From positions 62,001-126,000 of the forward strand of contig NZ_MUHX01000005.1 in assembly GCF_002007215.1 (NCBI RefSeq): a stretch of 64,000 bases of DNA, written 5' to 3'. A program made the position numbers and the translations under genes. Below the pieces are notes generated by a model. The model had not been told where the DNA came from. It searched no databases and saw only the letters and a list, made by a program, of their open reading frames with translations. Shown here piece by piece: positions 35,393 to 44,404 of this stretch (position 1 is the stretch's first letter; each line of letters begins with the position of its first letter). Origin of the DNA: Pyramidobacter sp. C12-8 (lineage in GTDB: Bacteria > Synergistota > Synergistia > Synergistales > Dethiosulfovibrionaceae).

Positions 35393-36913
35393 TTATTCGT
35401 AATAGATGCGGTCCAGACGGTTGATCGAACCGCGATAGAAATTTTCCACGCCCTTCAGGTTCTTGTTCGCGCCATACAGGGTGTCGGCGATGGCCAGATA
35501 GCACCAGGGATTCAGCTCGTTGACGCGGTCGCAGAATTTCTTGTAGATTTCCGCGCGCTCCGGGCCGTCGGGCGTGACGGTGCCCTTGTCGAGCAGCTCG
35601 TCGACCAGCGCGTCCTTCAGCCAGACGCGGTTGGAGGGACCGGCGAACTTGGAGTGCATGGCGGCCTTGATGTAGGCATCGGGATCGGGATTGACGTTGT
35701 CGGCGGCCCAGCCGATCATGAAGACGGGCAGCTTGCCGCCTTTGAGCTGTTCGAGGAAGGTGCCCCACTCGAGGACCTGGATCTTGACGGTGATGCCCAG
35801 ATCGCCCAGCATGGCCTGGATGACTTCGGCGTAATCCTTGCGCTGTTTGTTCTCGTTGGTGTAGATGGTGAACTCGAGATCCTTGACGCCGGCTTCTTCA
35901 AGCATCTTTTCGGCCTTGTCGGGATCGTATTCCACCGGCACGGGATCGGGGAAATAATTGTTCACGGGGATCAACGGGCTGGTGGGCACGCGTCCCAGTC
36001 CCTTGTAAACGACGTCGAGCGCGCCCTCGCGGTCGATGGCGATGGTGATGGCCTTGCGGACTTTGGGGTTGTCGAACGGGGGCGTCTGCGTGTTGAAGCC
36101 CATGTAGGTGATGGAAAGGCCGGGCTTGTTGTACACGGCGACCTTGCCTTCGTCCTGAAGGCGTTTGAAATCGTTGTTGGGAATGGCGTAGGCGATGTCG
36201 ACGTTGCCGGTCTCAAGCTCGATGACGCGGCTGGTGGCCTCGGGGATCGTGCGGATCAGCAGTTTCTTGTAGCGGGGCTTGGTTCCCCAGTAGTCCTCGA
36301 AACGCTCATAGGACACGTGATCGCCCTTGAGCATTTCCACGAACTTGAAGGGGCCGGTGCCGATCGGGTGCTTGGCGTAATCGTCCCCGGCGGCTTCGAC
36401 CGCGGCCTTGCAGAGGATATAGGCCGACGAATGGGTCAGATAGGACAGGAAGCCAGCCATCGGAGAACTTGCCTTCACCTGGAAGGTGTAGCGGTCGACG
36501 ACTTTCAGGCCTGAAGCGTCGATGTTCGCGCCGTAGGACTTGACCGCCGCCGCCGCGGGCGTGGTCATGCGGTTCAGGGTGAACACGGCGTCGTCGGCGG
36601 TCACTTCGGCGCCGTTGTGAAACTTGACGCCTTTGCGCAGCGTGATTTCGTAGGTCAGATCGTCGAGCTGTTTCCAACTCTCGGCCAAACAGGGAAGCAG
36701 CTTCTTGTCGCTGCCGATCTCGATCAGCGGTTCGTACATCTGGATCATGTAGGTGCTCGACGTGGTGTCGTTGGTCATCTGCGGATCCAGCGACTTGGCG
36801 TCGGCCGCCATGCCCACCGTGATCGTGTCCTCGGGAACGGCCGCGGCCGCGCCGCAGAACATCAGACCCAACGCAAGTACGGCGCACAAAACGGAATACC
36901 TCTTCAACTTCAT
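35393..36913 (-). CDS. Peptide ABC transporter substrate-binding protein 2
   Basis: A 506-residue paralogue of the downstream binding protein, largely collinear throughout (for example DAKSLDPQMTNDTTSSTYMIQMYEPL and NTQTPPFDNPKVRKAITIAIDRE). The signal peptide is residues 1-25 (LCAVLALGLMFCGAAAA-V). Start ATG 36911-36913 follows GAAAGGAAG. It lies downstream of dppBCDF and the small membrane protein on the same strand, separated from the latter by about 95 bp with a G+C-rich hairpin (36955-36975). It captures oligopeptides in the periplasm and hands them to the DppBC channel. Confidence 0.92.
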   Translation of the reverse strand: MKLKRYSVLCAVLALGLMFCGAAAAVPEDTITVGMAADAKSLDPQMTNDTTSSTYMIQMYEPLIEIGSDKKLLPCLAESWKQLDDLTYEITLRKGVKFHNGAEVTADDAVFTLNRMTTPAAAAVKSYGANIDASGLKVVDRYTFQVKASSPMAGFLSYLTHSSAYILCKAAVEAAGDDYAKHPIGTGPFKFVEMLKGDHVSYERFEDYWGTKPRYKKLLIRTIPEATSRVIELETGNVDIAYAIPNNDFKRLQDEGKVAVYNKPGLSITYMGFNTQTPPFDNPKVRKAITIAIDREGALDVVYKGLGRVPTSPLIPVNNYFPDPVPVEYDPDKAEKMLEEAGVKDLEFTIYTNENKQRKDYAEVIQAMLGDLGITVKIQVLEWGTFLEQLKGGKLPVFMIGWAADNVNPDPDAYIKAAMHSKFAGPSNRVWLKDALVDELLDKGTVTPDGPERAEIYKKFCDRVNELNPWCYLAIADTLYGANKNLKGVENFYRGSINRLDRIYYE

Positions 36914-37006
36914 AAACACACTTCCTTTCAAAGTGATCAAGCTGATGAAACGCCCTGCCGGCCCATGCCGGCAAGGTAAAACCCTTTTGAAAAAACTCCC
37001 GCGCGC

Positions 37007-37597
37007 CTATGCGGCAGCGATGCCCGTCCGCTCTGCGACAAACGCCAGAGCCTCGGCGTAAATTTTCCCGTCGGGACAGTATACCCGCATCAATGTGCCG
37101 CGTTTTCCTTTGAGGACGATCACGCGCAGGTCGTCGATCTTCCGCACCTTCGTCACGTCTTTCCATAAAGCCCGGCGTTCCACGCTGCGGATGGGAGCGC
37201 GTACCGGCTCGATCGGATAGGGCGCGAAACGGAGCAGCCGGCGTTCCAAAGCCCGGGGGGCGCAGCGCATGTTTTCACACAGAATGGCGGCGCGGTCGCA
37301 GCGGTACAGCGCCGCGTAGCGGTTGCGCGTGATGATGAAGCAGATCACGCCGTAAAAGCCGATGAAGATCAGCGAAAGATAGGACGCGACGACGGCGGCG
37401 CCTTTGTAATGCGAAACGTCCACGTAGCCGCCGAGGACGAACTGCGTCGCCACCAGCGCTCCCCAGGAAACGACCCAGGCGATCGCCAGCAGCGTGATGA
37501 AATCGAGCAGGATCAACGGATTCGTCCCCAGCGGCACGCCGACGAACCACCGCAGCGCGGCATCGCCGGCATCCCGACCGTGCGGCAGCGTGCTCAT
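37007..37597 (-). CDS. Membrane protein with soluble C-terminal domain, in the dpp operon
   Basis: A 196-residue protein with about two membrane segments (residues 27-55 and 65-90) and a basic cytoplasmic-type C-terminal part ending in KDVTKVRKIDDLRVIVLKGKRGTLMRVYCPDGKIY, which resembles a small PH-like or YcxB-like beta domain. No family is assigned. Its ATG lies 4 bp after the dppF stop, so it is co-transcribed and probably translationally coupled with the transporter ATPase. It may be an accessory component of the importer or an unrelated passenger. No ribosome site of good quality is visible. Confidence 0.7.
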   Translation of the reverse strand: MSTLPHGRDAGDAALRWFVGVPLGTNPLILLDFITLLAIAWVVSWGALVATQFVLGGYVDVSHYKGAAVVASYLSLIFIGFYGVICFIITRNRYAALYRCDRAAILCENMRCAPRALERRLLRFAPYPIEPVRAPIRSVERRALWKDVTKVRKIDDLRVIVLKGKRGTLMRVYCPDGKIYAEALAFVAERTGIAAA

Positions 37598-37601
37598 GCC
37601 G

Positions 37602-38588
37602 TCAGGCGTGAGGCCGCAGATCCCGCGCGAAGTGGCAGGCGACGAAGTGAGACGGCTCGATCTCCCGCAGCTCCGGCGTCTGTTCCGTGCAGACGTCCTG
37701 CCGGTAGGCGCAGCGTCCGGCGAAGCGGCAGCCCTGCGGCGGGTTGACGGGGCTGGGCACGTCGCCTTCGAGAAGGATGCGGTTCTTCTTGCGGTTCAGG
37801 CGCGCCACGGGAATGGCCGAAAGCAGCGCCTGCGTGTAGGGATGCACGGGATCCTTAAAGAGATTGAGATTGTCGGCCTTCTCCACGACCTGGCCGAGGT
37901 ACATCACGGCGATCTCGTCGGAAACGTAGCGCACGACGCTGAGATTGTGGGAGATGAACAGATAGGTGTAGCCGCGCTCCTTTTTCAGCTCGCCCAGCAG
38001 GTTGAGGATCTGGGCCTGAATACACACGTCCAGCGCCGACACGGGCTCGTCCAGCACGATGAACTCGGGATCCAGCGCCAGGGCGCGGGCGATGCCGATG
38101 CGCTGGCGGCGTCCGCCGTCCAGCTCGTGCGGGAACGAGTTGATCAGGCGTTCCGCCAGACCGACCGTATCCATCAGCTTCTTGACCTTGTGATCCAGCT
38201 CGGAGCGGTGCGAATACGCCCTGTTGATCACCATCGGCTCGGCGATCAGCTGCGAGACGGTCATGCGCGGGTTCAGCGAGGAAAAAGGATCCTGAAAGAC
38301 GATCTGCGCGTGTTTGCGGAACTGGGTGCGCTCGGCAGGATTGTACTTGAGTGAGTCCTTGCCGTTGAAGAAGATTTCGCCGCCGGTGGCGCTGATCAGG
38401 CCGATCACCACGCGCCCGAGCGTCGATTTGCCGCAGCCCGATTCGCCGACCAGCCCCAGGGTCTTGCCGCGGGGAATGGAGAGGGTGACGTCGTCCACGG
38501 CGTGAAGCAGACCGCCCGACACCTGGAAATATTTTTTCAGGCGTTTGACCTCGACGATGGGGTCTGTCTTTTCGATTGTGCCGATCAT
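37602..38588 (-). CDS. dppF: Peptide ABC transporter ATP-binding protein DppF
   Basis: A 328-residue ATPase of the oligopeptide/dipeptide family. Walker [10 protein letters not shown] near 48-56, Q-loop [15 protein letters not shown], signature region [15 protein letters not shown] (LDGGRRQR instead of LSGGQRQR, a noted departure) and Walker [14 protein letters not shown]. The C-terminal oligopeptide-transporter zinc/iron-sulfur-like region [14 protein letters not shown] is present. Its start overlaps the dppD stop (ATGA). It pairs with DppD to drive DppBC. Confidence 0.93.
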   Translation of the reverse strand: MIGTIEKTDPIVEVKRLKKYFQVSGGLLHAVDDVTLSIPRGKTLGLVGESGCGKSTLGRVVIGLISATGGEIFFNGKDSLKYNPAERTQFRKHAQIVFQDPFSSLNPRMTVSQLIAEPMVINRAYSHRSELDHKVKKLMDTVGLAERLINSFPHELDGGRRQRIGIARALALDPEFIVLDEPVSALDVCIQAQILNLLGELKKERGYTYLFISHNLSVVRYVSDEIAVMYLGQVVEKADNLNLFKDPVHPYTQALLSAIPVARLNRKKNRILLEGDVPSPVNPPQGCRFAGRCAYRQDVCTEQTPELREIEPSHFVACHFARDLRPHA

Positions 38589-39583
38589 GCGCGCGAACCT
38601 CCCTCGTATCGATGCGGGAAATAACAGTCGATGAAATGGCCCGGCTCGATTTCCCTCATGCCGCAGGGTTTTTCGAGACATTCTTCCTGAGCGTAGGGAC
38701 AACGAGGCGAGAAGCTGCAGCCGGACGGCAGATTTGTGGGATCGGGCGGAAGCCCCTGAATGACGGCGAGCTTTTCGCCGATCGGGCTTTCCAGATCGGG
38801 GACTGCGTTGAACAGTCCCTGCGTGTAAGGGTGCAGCGGATTGCCGTACAGATGCTGAATGTCCGCGTATTCCACAAGATGCCCTGCGTACATGATGGCG
38901 ACGCTGTCGCACGTTTCCGCGACGATGCCGAGGTCGTGAGTGATCAGCAGCATGGAAGTCTTGACCTGTTTCTGCAGGTCTTTGATCAGCTCCAGCACCT
39001 GCGCCTGGATCGTCACGTCGAGCGCCGTCGTCGGCTCGTCGGCGATCAGCAGACTGGGCTTGCAGGCCAGAGCGATGGCGATGCCGACGCGCTGGCGCAT
39101 GCCGCCGGAGAACTGGTGCGGATAGTCTTTGGCGCGTTCGGGACGGATACCGACGAGACGCATCATTTCCAGCGCCCGTTCGCGGACTTCGCTGCCCTTG
39201 AGGTCGGAGTGGAGCGAGATCATCTCCATGATCTGCTCTTCCACCGTCATGATCGGGTTCAACGATGTCATCGGATCCTGGAAGATCATGGCGATCTCGC
39301 GGCCGCGCATGTTGCGCAGCTCCGCTTCCGTCATCTCGCGCACGTTCTGCCCCTTGAACCAAATCTCGCCGCTGGTGATCTCGCCGGGAGGTGACTGGAT
39401 CAGCTGCAGGACCGCCAGCGCGGTCGTCGTCTTTCCGGCCCCGGTCTCGCCGACGAAACCCAGCGCCTTGCCCTCTTCCAGCTGCATGTTGAGATGGTTG
39501 ACGGCGTGGACGACGCCGGAGTCGGTGTCGAACTGAACGGTCAGATCGCGGATATCGAGAAGTTTTTTCTGAAAGTCTGCCAT
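38585..39583 (-). CDS. dppD: Peptide ABC transporter ATP-binding protein DppD
   Basis: A 332-residue ATPase. Walker [10 protein letters not shown] near residues 40-48, Q-loop [15 protein letters not shown], signature [15 protein letters not shown], Walker [14 protein letters not shown] and the C-terminal oligo_HPY region [21 protein letters not shown] with its cysteines. It overlaps dppF by 4 bp and follows dppC by 14 bp. Its canonical signature contrasts with the altered one in DppF, suggesting the two ATP sites of the heterodimer are not equal. Confidence 0.94.
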   Translation of the reverse strand: MADFQKKLLDIRDLTVQFDTDSGVVHAVNHLNMQLEEGKALGFVGETGAGKTTTALAVLQLIQSPPGEITSGEIWFKGQNVREMTEAELRNMRGREIAMIFQDPMTSLNPIMTVEEQIMEMISLHSDLKGSEVRERALEMMRLVGIRPERAKDYPHQFSGGMRQRVGIAIALACKPSLLIADEPTTALDVTIQAQVLELIKDLQKQVKTSMLLITHDLGIVAETCDSVAIMYAGHLVEYADIQHLYGNPLHPYTQGLFNAVPDLESPIGEKLAVIQGLPPDPTNLPSGCSFSPRCPYAQEECLEKPCGMREIEPGHFIDCYFPHRYEGGSRA

Positions 39584-39597
39584 GTTTTACGCTCCGT

Positions 39598-40452
39598 TTA
39601 TCGTTTCTGCTTGGGGTCCAGCGCGTCGCGAAGCCCGTCGCCGATGAAGTTCAGGGCGATGATCGTGACGACGATGGCGATGCCGGGGAACATGCTGAGA
39701 TACGGGCTGCTGCGCAGATAGTCGCGGGCGCTCGACAGCATGCCGCCCCATTCGGGATAGGGAGGCTGGATGCCGAGGCCGATGAAGCTCAGCGACGCCG
39801 AGGACAGGATCGCGTTGGCGACGCTGAGCGTCGCCTGGACGATCAGCGGCGCGCAGCAGTTCGGCAGGATATGCAGCACGATGATGCGGAAATCGCTGGC
39901 GCCCATGGCCCGCGCCGCCTCGACGAACTCCATCTCCTTGACCGAAAGCACCGAGGCGCGCAGTAATCGAGCGAACCGCGGCACCGAGGAAATGCCGACG
40001 GCGATCATCAGATTGAACAGCCCCGGCCCCAGCGCCGCCGCGATGGCGATGGCCAGCAGCGTGGAAGGCACGGCCAGCTGCACGTCCATCAGGCGCATGA
40101 TCAGATTGTCGAGCTTGCCGCCGTAAAAGCCGGCGACGGCTCCCAGCGAGCCGCCCACGAGCAGCGAAATGGAAACGGCGACCAGCCCGACCTGCAACGA
40201 GACGCGGGCGCCGTAGATCAGACGGCTCAAAACGTCGCGCCCGAACTCGTCGGTACCCAGCAGATACTTGGCGTTCGGCGCCTGCAACGTTTCGCGCAGA
40301 TGCTGGCGAGAATATTTGAACGGCGCGATGGAATCGGCGAAAACGGCCACGAAGATCAGCGTCAGCACGATCGCCAGGCCGATCATGGCCAGATGGTTTC
40401 TTCTGAGACGCACCAGCGTCAGACGCAGCATGCTGTTTTTCTTGAGAAGCAT
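39598..40452 (-). CDS. dppC: Peptide ABC transporter permease DppC
   Basis: A 284-residue inner-membrane permease with an N-terminal helix (AMIGLAIVLTLIFVAVFADSIAP), the family domain ending YLLGTDEFGRDVLSRLIYGARVSLQVG, and the ATPase-contact loop EAARAMGASDFRIIVLHILPN. Length and motifs are standard for the DppC/OppC subunit. It follows dppB by 13 bp; the ribosome site is weak, so translation may depend on coupling with dppB. Confidence 0.94.
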   Translation of the reverse strand: MLLKKNSMLRLTLVRLRRNHLAMIGLAIVLTLIFVAVFADSIAPFKYSRQHLRETLQAPNAKYLLGTDEFGRDVLSRLIYGARVSLQVGLVAVSISLLVGGSLGAVAGFYGGKLDNLIMRLMDVQLAVPSTLLAIAIAAALGPGLFNLMIAVGISSVPRFARLLRASVLSVKEMEFVEAARAMGASDFRIIVLHILPNCCAPLIVQATLSVANAILSSASLSFIGLGIQPPYPEWGGMLSSARDYLRSSPYLSMFPGIAIVVTIIALNFIGDGLRDALDPKQKR

Positions 40453-40465
40453 CGAAAAGGCCCCC

Positions 40466-41395
40466 TTAGCGGTACTTTGCCTTGATGCGCGGATCGACCC
40501 AAGCGTACAGAAGATCCACGGCCAGATTGATGAAACAGAAAACCAGCGCGATGTACAGCACGCCGCCCTGAACCACGGGGAAGTCGCGCATCTTGATCGA
40601 CTCCACCATCAGACGGCCGACGCCGGGAATGGAAAACACCGTTTCCGTCAGGATCGCGCCGCTCAGAAGGCCGCCGAACTGCATGCCGACGATCGTCAAA
40701 ATCGGGATCAGCGCGTTCGGCAGCGCGTGGCGCCAGATGATCACCGACTCACGCTGCCCCTTGGCGCGCGCCGTGCGCACGTAATCCGACTTGATGACCT
40801 CGAGCATGCTGGAACGCGTCATGCGCGTGATCACGGCCAGCGTGCCGCCCGAGAGCGTGAAGACGGGCATCGCCATTTCGGCGAACGTCGTGAAGCCGGA
40901 AGGCGGCAGCCAGTTCAGCTTGACCGAGAAGAGCAGGATCAGCAGGACCCCCAGCCAGAAGTTGGGCATGGCCACCCCGATCAGCGCCAGAACCATCGAG
41001 ACCGAGTCGAAGATCGAATACTGTCGGATCGCGCAGATGATGCCGAACGGCAGCCCCAGCGCCACGCCGAGCACAACCGCCCAAAACGCCAGCTTCAACG
41101 TGGTGGGGAAGCGGGTCATGATCTCCTCGCTCACCGAAGACTTCGTGACGTAGGAATTGCCGATGTCGCCGTGGAGCAGCGCCTTGTAGCAGTAGCGCCC
41201 GAACTGCACGAAAAACGGATCGTCAAGCCCGTAATTTTTGCGGAACTGCTCGACCGCCTCCTGCGGCGCGTCCTCTCCCAGAGCCATGCGCGCCGGATCG
41301 CCGGGCGTGATGTAGAGCAGCGTAAAGACCAGCAGCGCTACCCCCGCCAGCACGGGAACAAGCAGAATAAGCCTTCGCAACGTGTACTTGAGCAT
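40466..41395 (-). CDS. dppB: Peptide ABC transporter permease DppB
   Basis: A 309-residue inner-membrane permease and first gene of the seven-gene peptide operon. The N-terminus LKYTLRRLILLVPVLAGVALLVFTLLYITPGDPA is the family signature; SDYVRTARAKGQRESVIIWRHALPNALIP is the ATPase-contact loop. The ATG at 41393-41395 follows GGAAGGGAG. Promoter elements should lie in the AT-rich spacer upstream, where a GTAAAATTTTAC palindrome may be an operator. Confidence 0.94.
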   Translation of the reverse strand: MLKYTLRRLILLVPVLAGVALLVFTLLYITPGDPARMALGEDAPQEAVEQFRKNYGLDDPFFVQFGRYCYKALLHGDIGNSYVTKSSVSEEIMTRFPTTLKLAFWAVVLGVALGLPFGIICAIRQYSIFDSVSMVLALIGVAMPNFWLGVLLILLFSVKLNWLPPSGFTTFAEMAMPVFTLSGGTLAVITRMTRSSMLEVIKSDYVRTARAKGQRESVIIWRHALPNALIPILTIVGMQFGGLLSGAILTETVFSIPGVGRLMVESIKMRDFPVVQGGVLYIALVFCFINLAVDLLYAWVDPRIKAKYR

Positions 41396-41564
41396 GTGGT
41401 TCTCCCTTCCCTTTACTCAGAAAATTATTTCCACACAAACGGCGGCGTTTGCGTTTTTCCCGTCAAACGAAACGGCCGCTCCTGTTTTCGAAAAACGAGC
41501 GAAAGCGGAGCGCCGTCTGGAGTTCATGAAAGGCAAGCGATGTTATCGAAATTAGATTCTTAAC

Positions 41565-41576
41565 GTAAAATTTTAC
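41565..41576. promoter_or_regulatory. Perfect 12-bp palindrome GTAAAATTTTAC upstream of dppB
   Basis: A perfect palindrome 170 bp before dppB and 230 bp before the D-aminoacylase gene, in a 400-bp divergent AT-rich spacer. A repressor or activator site is plausible; the regulator is not in view. Confidence 0.4.
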
Positions 41577-41641
41577 TTTGTCATGTTTGTGCACAGTATA
41601 TCATAAAGCTATAAAAAATGCATTACGGTCCCATAGGCGTC

Positions 41642-41670
41642 TTGACAGCACATAAAAGCCTTAGTAATCT
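41642..41670 (+). promoter_or_regulatory. Sigma-70-type promoter for the N-acyl-D-amino-acid deacylase gene
   Basis: TTGACA at 41642-41647, a 17-bp spacer and TAATCT at 41665-41670, pointing toward the gene at 41806. A TTGTATACAA palindrome at 41733-41742 lies in the presumed leader and may be an operator. Confidence 0.65.
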
Positions 41671-41732
41671 AATAAAACAGTTTGCTGGCCGATGGCTGAG
41701 ACGTCCTGAAATCAGCAAGCGAGAAGAGTATG

Positions 41733-41742
41733 TTGTATACAA
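41733..41742. promoter_or_regulatory. TTGTATACAA palindrome in the deacylase leader
   Basis: A 10-bp perfect palindrome 63 bp downstream of the -10 hexamer and 63 bp before the start codon, with a partial repeat (ATATACA) adjoining. The position is suited to repression; regulator unknown. Confidence 0.4.
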
Positions 41743-41805
41743 ATATACAGCGTCAGCGCGACGAAAAGTGGAAAATTTTATCTTGTGGATCAGGAGTTGA
41801 AGAAT

Positions 41806-43416
41806 GTGGCGCGAAATTATTTCATCCATAACGCGAAAATCTGCGACGGAACCGGAGCGGCGTGGTATCGGGGCAGCCTGAGGACGGAAGACGGAAAGAT
41901 CGCCGCCGTCGGCCGCGGCGTCAAAGCCGGGCGCAACGACGAAACGATCGAAGCCGAAGGGCTGATGCTCGCTCCCGGCTTCATCGACATCCACAGCCAC
42001 GCGGATTTCGGCATGATCTGCAATCCCGAGGCCGCCAACGTCATGCTGCAGGGCGTCACCTCGGTGATCATGGGACAGTGCGGCATCAGCCCCGCGCCGA
42101 TCTGCCCCGAGCGCAAGGCGGAGTTGGACGAGTACGCCGGCGTGACCAAGAGCGGCCGTCGCGTCGATTGGGATTGGAACAGTTTCGGCGAATGGCTGGT
42201 GCGCCTCGACAAACAGCCGCTCGGCGTCAACGCCGGTTCGTTTGTCGGGCAGGGAACGGTGCGCCTCTGCGTGATGGGCTTCGACAGCCGCGACCCTTCG
42301 CGCGAGGAACTGGAACGGATGCGGGCGCTCGTCGGACAGAGCATGGAAGAAGGCGCGTTTGGCCTGAGCAGCGGTCTGGCGTACCCTCCCGGAATTTACT
42401 CGTCCGACGAAGAGCTCGAGTTCGTCGCCGGCGGCCTGACGAAGCGCCGTGGCCTCTATCTGTCCCACATGAGGAATCAGGCCGACAAATCGCCCGAGTG
42501 CGTGCGCGCGACGATCAACGTGGCGCGCGTCAACCATATCCCGGCCCAGGTCGTGCATCTCAAGGCGCGCGAGAGCGATCGCCCCGGCATGGCCGAACAT
42601 CTTTTTTCCATCATCCGCGCCGCCCGCGCCGAGGGACTGGATATCACCGTGGATCAGTATCCTTACACGGCGGCCAGCTCCAATCTGCGCTCGCTGATGC
42701 CCAAGTGGGTGCATTCGGGCGGCGTCGCCGGCATCATGAAACTTCTCTCCGATCCCGAGGCGCGGCGGGCGCTGCACGAGGAAATGGAAGGCTCGGAGCG
42801 TTGGCAAAAAACGATGAAGCACGGCGGCGGCGCGAAGGGGATCGTGCTCGGCGAGCTTCCGCTCACGCCCGAATACCGCGGCATGAACCTCGAGGACGCT
42901 GCCCGGAAAATGGGGACCGATCCGCTCGAGGCGTTGCTCGAAGTCATCCTTCGCAACCAGGGCGCCGACCGCGGCATCTATTTTACGATGACGGAGCAGG
43001 ACGTCCGCAACGTGATCGTCGATCCGTTGGTGATGATCGGTTCGGACGGCGCGGTCGCCGCGCCGGAAGAATTCGTGCATCCCCGCTACAGCGGCACGTT
43101 CCCGCGCGTTCTCGGACGCTACGCGCGCGAACTGAAGCTGTTTTCCCTCGAAGAGGCCGTGCGCAAGATGACCTCGTTCCCGGCAGCGCGCCTCGGCCTG
43201 AGCGGCAAGGGGATCCTCCGCCCCGGCATGGACGCCGATCTGGTGCTCTTCGACCCGGGAACGGTTCTCGACGGCAGTACCTACGAACGCCCCATGACCC
43301 CGCCCGTCGGCGTCGAAGCCGTCTGGGTCGGCGGTTGCCTCGGCGCCTACCGCGGCAAAACGACCGGCGAGCGCGCGGGACGGGTTCTGTGTTACTGGAC
43401 GCCTGACGACGAATAA
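41806..43416 (+). CDS. N-acyl-D-amino-acid deacylase family amidohydrolase
   Basis: A 536-residue zinc amidohydrolase that removes acyl groups from N-acyl-D-amino acids, freeing D-amino acids. FIDIHSHADFGM gives the HxH metal site near residue 61, GQCGISPAP and GLSSGLAYPPGIYS are characteristic of D-aminoacylases, and SDGAVAAPEEFVHPR supplies the metal Asp. The C-terminal beta-sandwich follows (GMDADLVLFDPGTV). The GTG at 41806 is chosen because AGGAG lies 9 nt before it; an in-frame GTG at 41785 lacks one. Its location beside a peptide importer suggests use of bacterial wall-derived or modified peptides. A D-glutamate or N-acyl-D-Asp specificity cannot be read from the sequence. Confidence 0.88.
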   Translation: MARNYFIHNAKICDGTGAAWYRGSLRTEDGKIAAVGRGVKAGRNDETIEAEGLMLAPGFIDIHSHADFGMICNPEAANVMLQGVTSVIMGQCGISPAPICPERKAELDEYAGVTKSGRRVDWDWNSFGEWLVRLDKQPLGVNAGSFVGQGTVRLCVMGFDSRDPSREELERMRALVGQSMEEGAFGLSSGLAYPPGIYSSDEELEFVAGGLTKRRGLYLSHMRNQADKSPECVRATINVARVNHIPAQVVHLKARESDRPGMAEHLFSIIRAARAEGLDITVDQYPYTAASSNLRSLMPKWVHSGGVAGIMKLLSDPEARRALHEEMEGSERWQKTMKHGGGAKGIVLGELPLTPEYRGMNLEDAARKMGTDPLEALLEVILRNQGADRGIYFTMTEQDVRNVIVDPLVMIGSDGAVAAPEEFVHPRYSGTFPRVLGRYARELKLFSLEEAVRKMTSFPAARLGLSGKGILRPGMDADLVLFDPGTVLDGSTYERPMTPPVGVEAVWVGGCLGAYRGKTTGERAGRVLCYWTPDDE

Positions 43417-43436
43417 AACTTTTTTCGAAAAAAAAC

Positions 43437-43495
43437 GAATCGCCGCGGACGGATTCCCTATAGGGATTCTCGCTCGCGGCGATTCATGAATAAAT
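43437..43495. terminator. Terminator between convergent deacylase and flavin-reductase-like genes
   Basis: GAATCGCCGCG (43437-43447) pairs with CGCGGCGATTC (43485-43495); the loop contains a second palindrome CCCTATAGGG, giving a compound hairpin. Confidence 0.8.
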
Positions 43496-43581
43496 TCTCT
43501 TGACCTCTTATGAAACGGCACGTTCCGACGCGGCGGTCGGCTCGGCGTAAAACGTTCCGCGTCCCGTCACGCCGGAACGAA

Positions 43582-44166
43582 TCAGCCGCCGACCTTGTGA
43601 CCGTCTTTGAAGGCGGTGCCGACGCGTTCGCCGATGACGCGGTACGCGAAAGCGGCGGGATCGTAGCAGAGGAACTCGCCCCTGCCCAGATCGACGTGCC
43701 CCTTTTCGTCGAGGATCGACTCGTCGGCGCTCATGTTGACCACCTCCCCGACCACGCGGGTGCCGCCGAACTCCTCGCTGACGCTGACGAGCCGGCACTC
43801 CAGCGTCAGCGGAAAGTCGGTGATGACGGGCGCGTCCACGTGAGCGCTCTTTTCCACATGCGCTCCCGATTGGGCGATCTTGTCTTCCTTACGGCCGGAG
43901 ACGAGGCCGAAATAATCGGCCATGACGAGGTTTTTGCGGTCGGTGAAACTGACCGTGAAGGCTTTTCTCCGTTTGATGTTGTCGGTGGTCAGATGTGAGT
44001 TGTCCAGCTCGACGTGGACCATGTTGGTGTCGACCTGTCCGCCCCAGGCGGCGTTCATGGCGTCGGGGCGTCCGTCGTCGCCGTAGGTCGCGACGATAAG
44101 CACGGGCAGCGGCGTGACGATCGTTTGTTTGCCGAAATCCTTGCGCATAAAAATCATCCCTTTCAT
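43582..44166 (-). CDS. Flavin-reductase-like FMN-binding split-barrel protein
   Basis: A 194-residue cytoplasmic protein of the flavin reductase-like family. PLPVLIVATYGDDGRPDAMNAAWGGQVD is the N-terminal FMN-binding strand region, AFTVSFTDRKNLVMADYFG follows, and the C-terminus has YRVIGERVGTAF. Anaerobe members often act as electron carriers or as flavoredoxin rather than oxygenase partners. Two ATGs are possible: 44166 (AAAGG, 9 nt upstream) and 44148 (AAAGGG, 9 nt upstream); the longer form is given. It is a single gene convergent with the deacylase. Confidence 0.87.
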   Translation of the reverse strand: MKGMIFMRKDFGKQTIVTPLPVLIVATYGDDGRPDAMNAAWGGQVDTNMVHVELDNSHLTTDNIKRRKAFTVSFTDRKNLVMADYFGLVSGRKEDKIAQSGAHVEKSAHVDAPVITDFPLTLECRLVSVSEEFGGTRVVGEVVNMSADESILDEKGHVDLGRGEFLCYDPAAFAYRVIGERVGTAFKDGHKVGG

Positions 44167-44404
44167 GATGTGACACCTTTCCGAATCTATTATAGGGGAA
44201 GCTGTCAAGCTGAAGCGGGCTTGAAACTTGGCCCCGCGCGCCTTTTGACAGCTCCGCCGGTATGGAGTGTGGCAGGCGGAAGCGGCGACGCCGCGTTCCG
44301 TATGAAAGCCTTTTTGTGAAGGAACTTTGCGGCGAGCCTTTTTTATTTTTGCGCCCATGCATTATAATGTGAACATGAGCATCCATCGATTGGACGGTGA
44401 GAAC

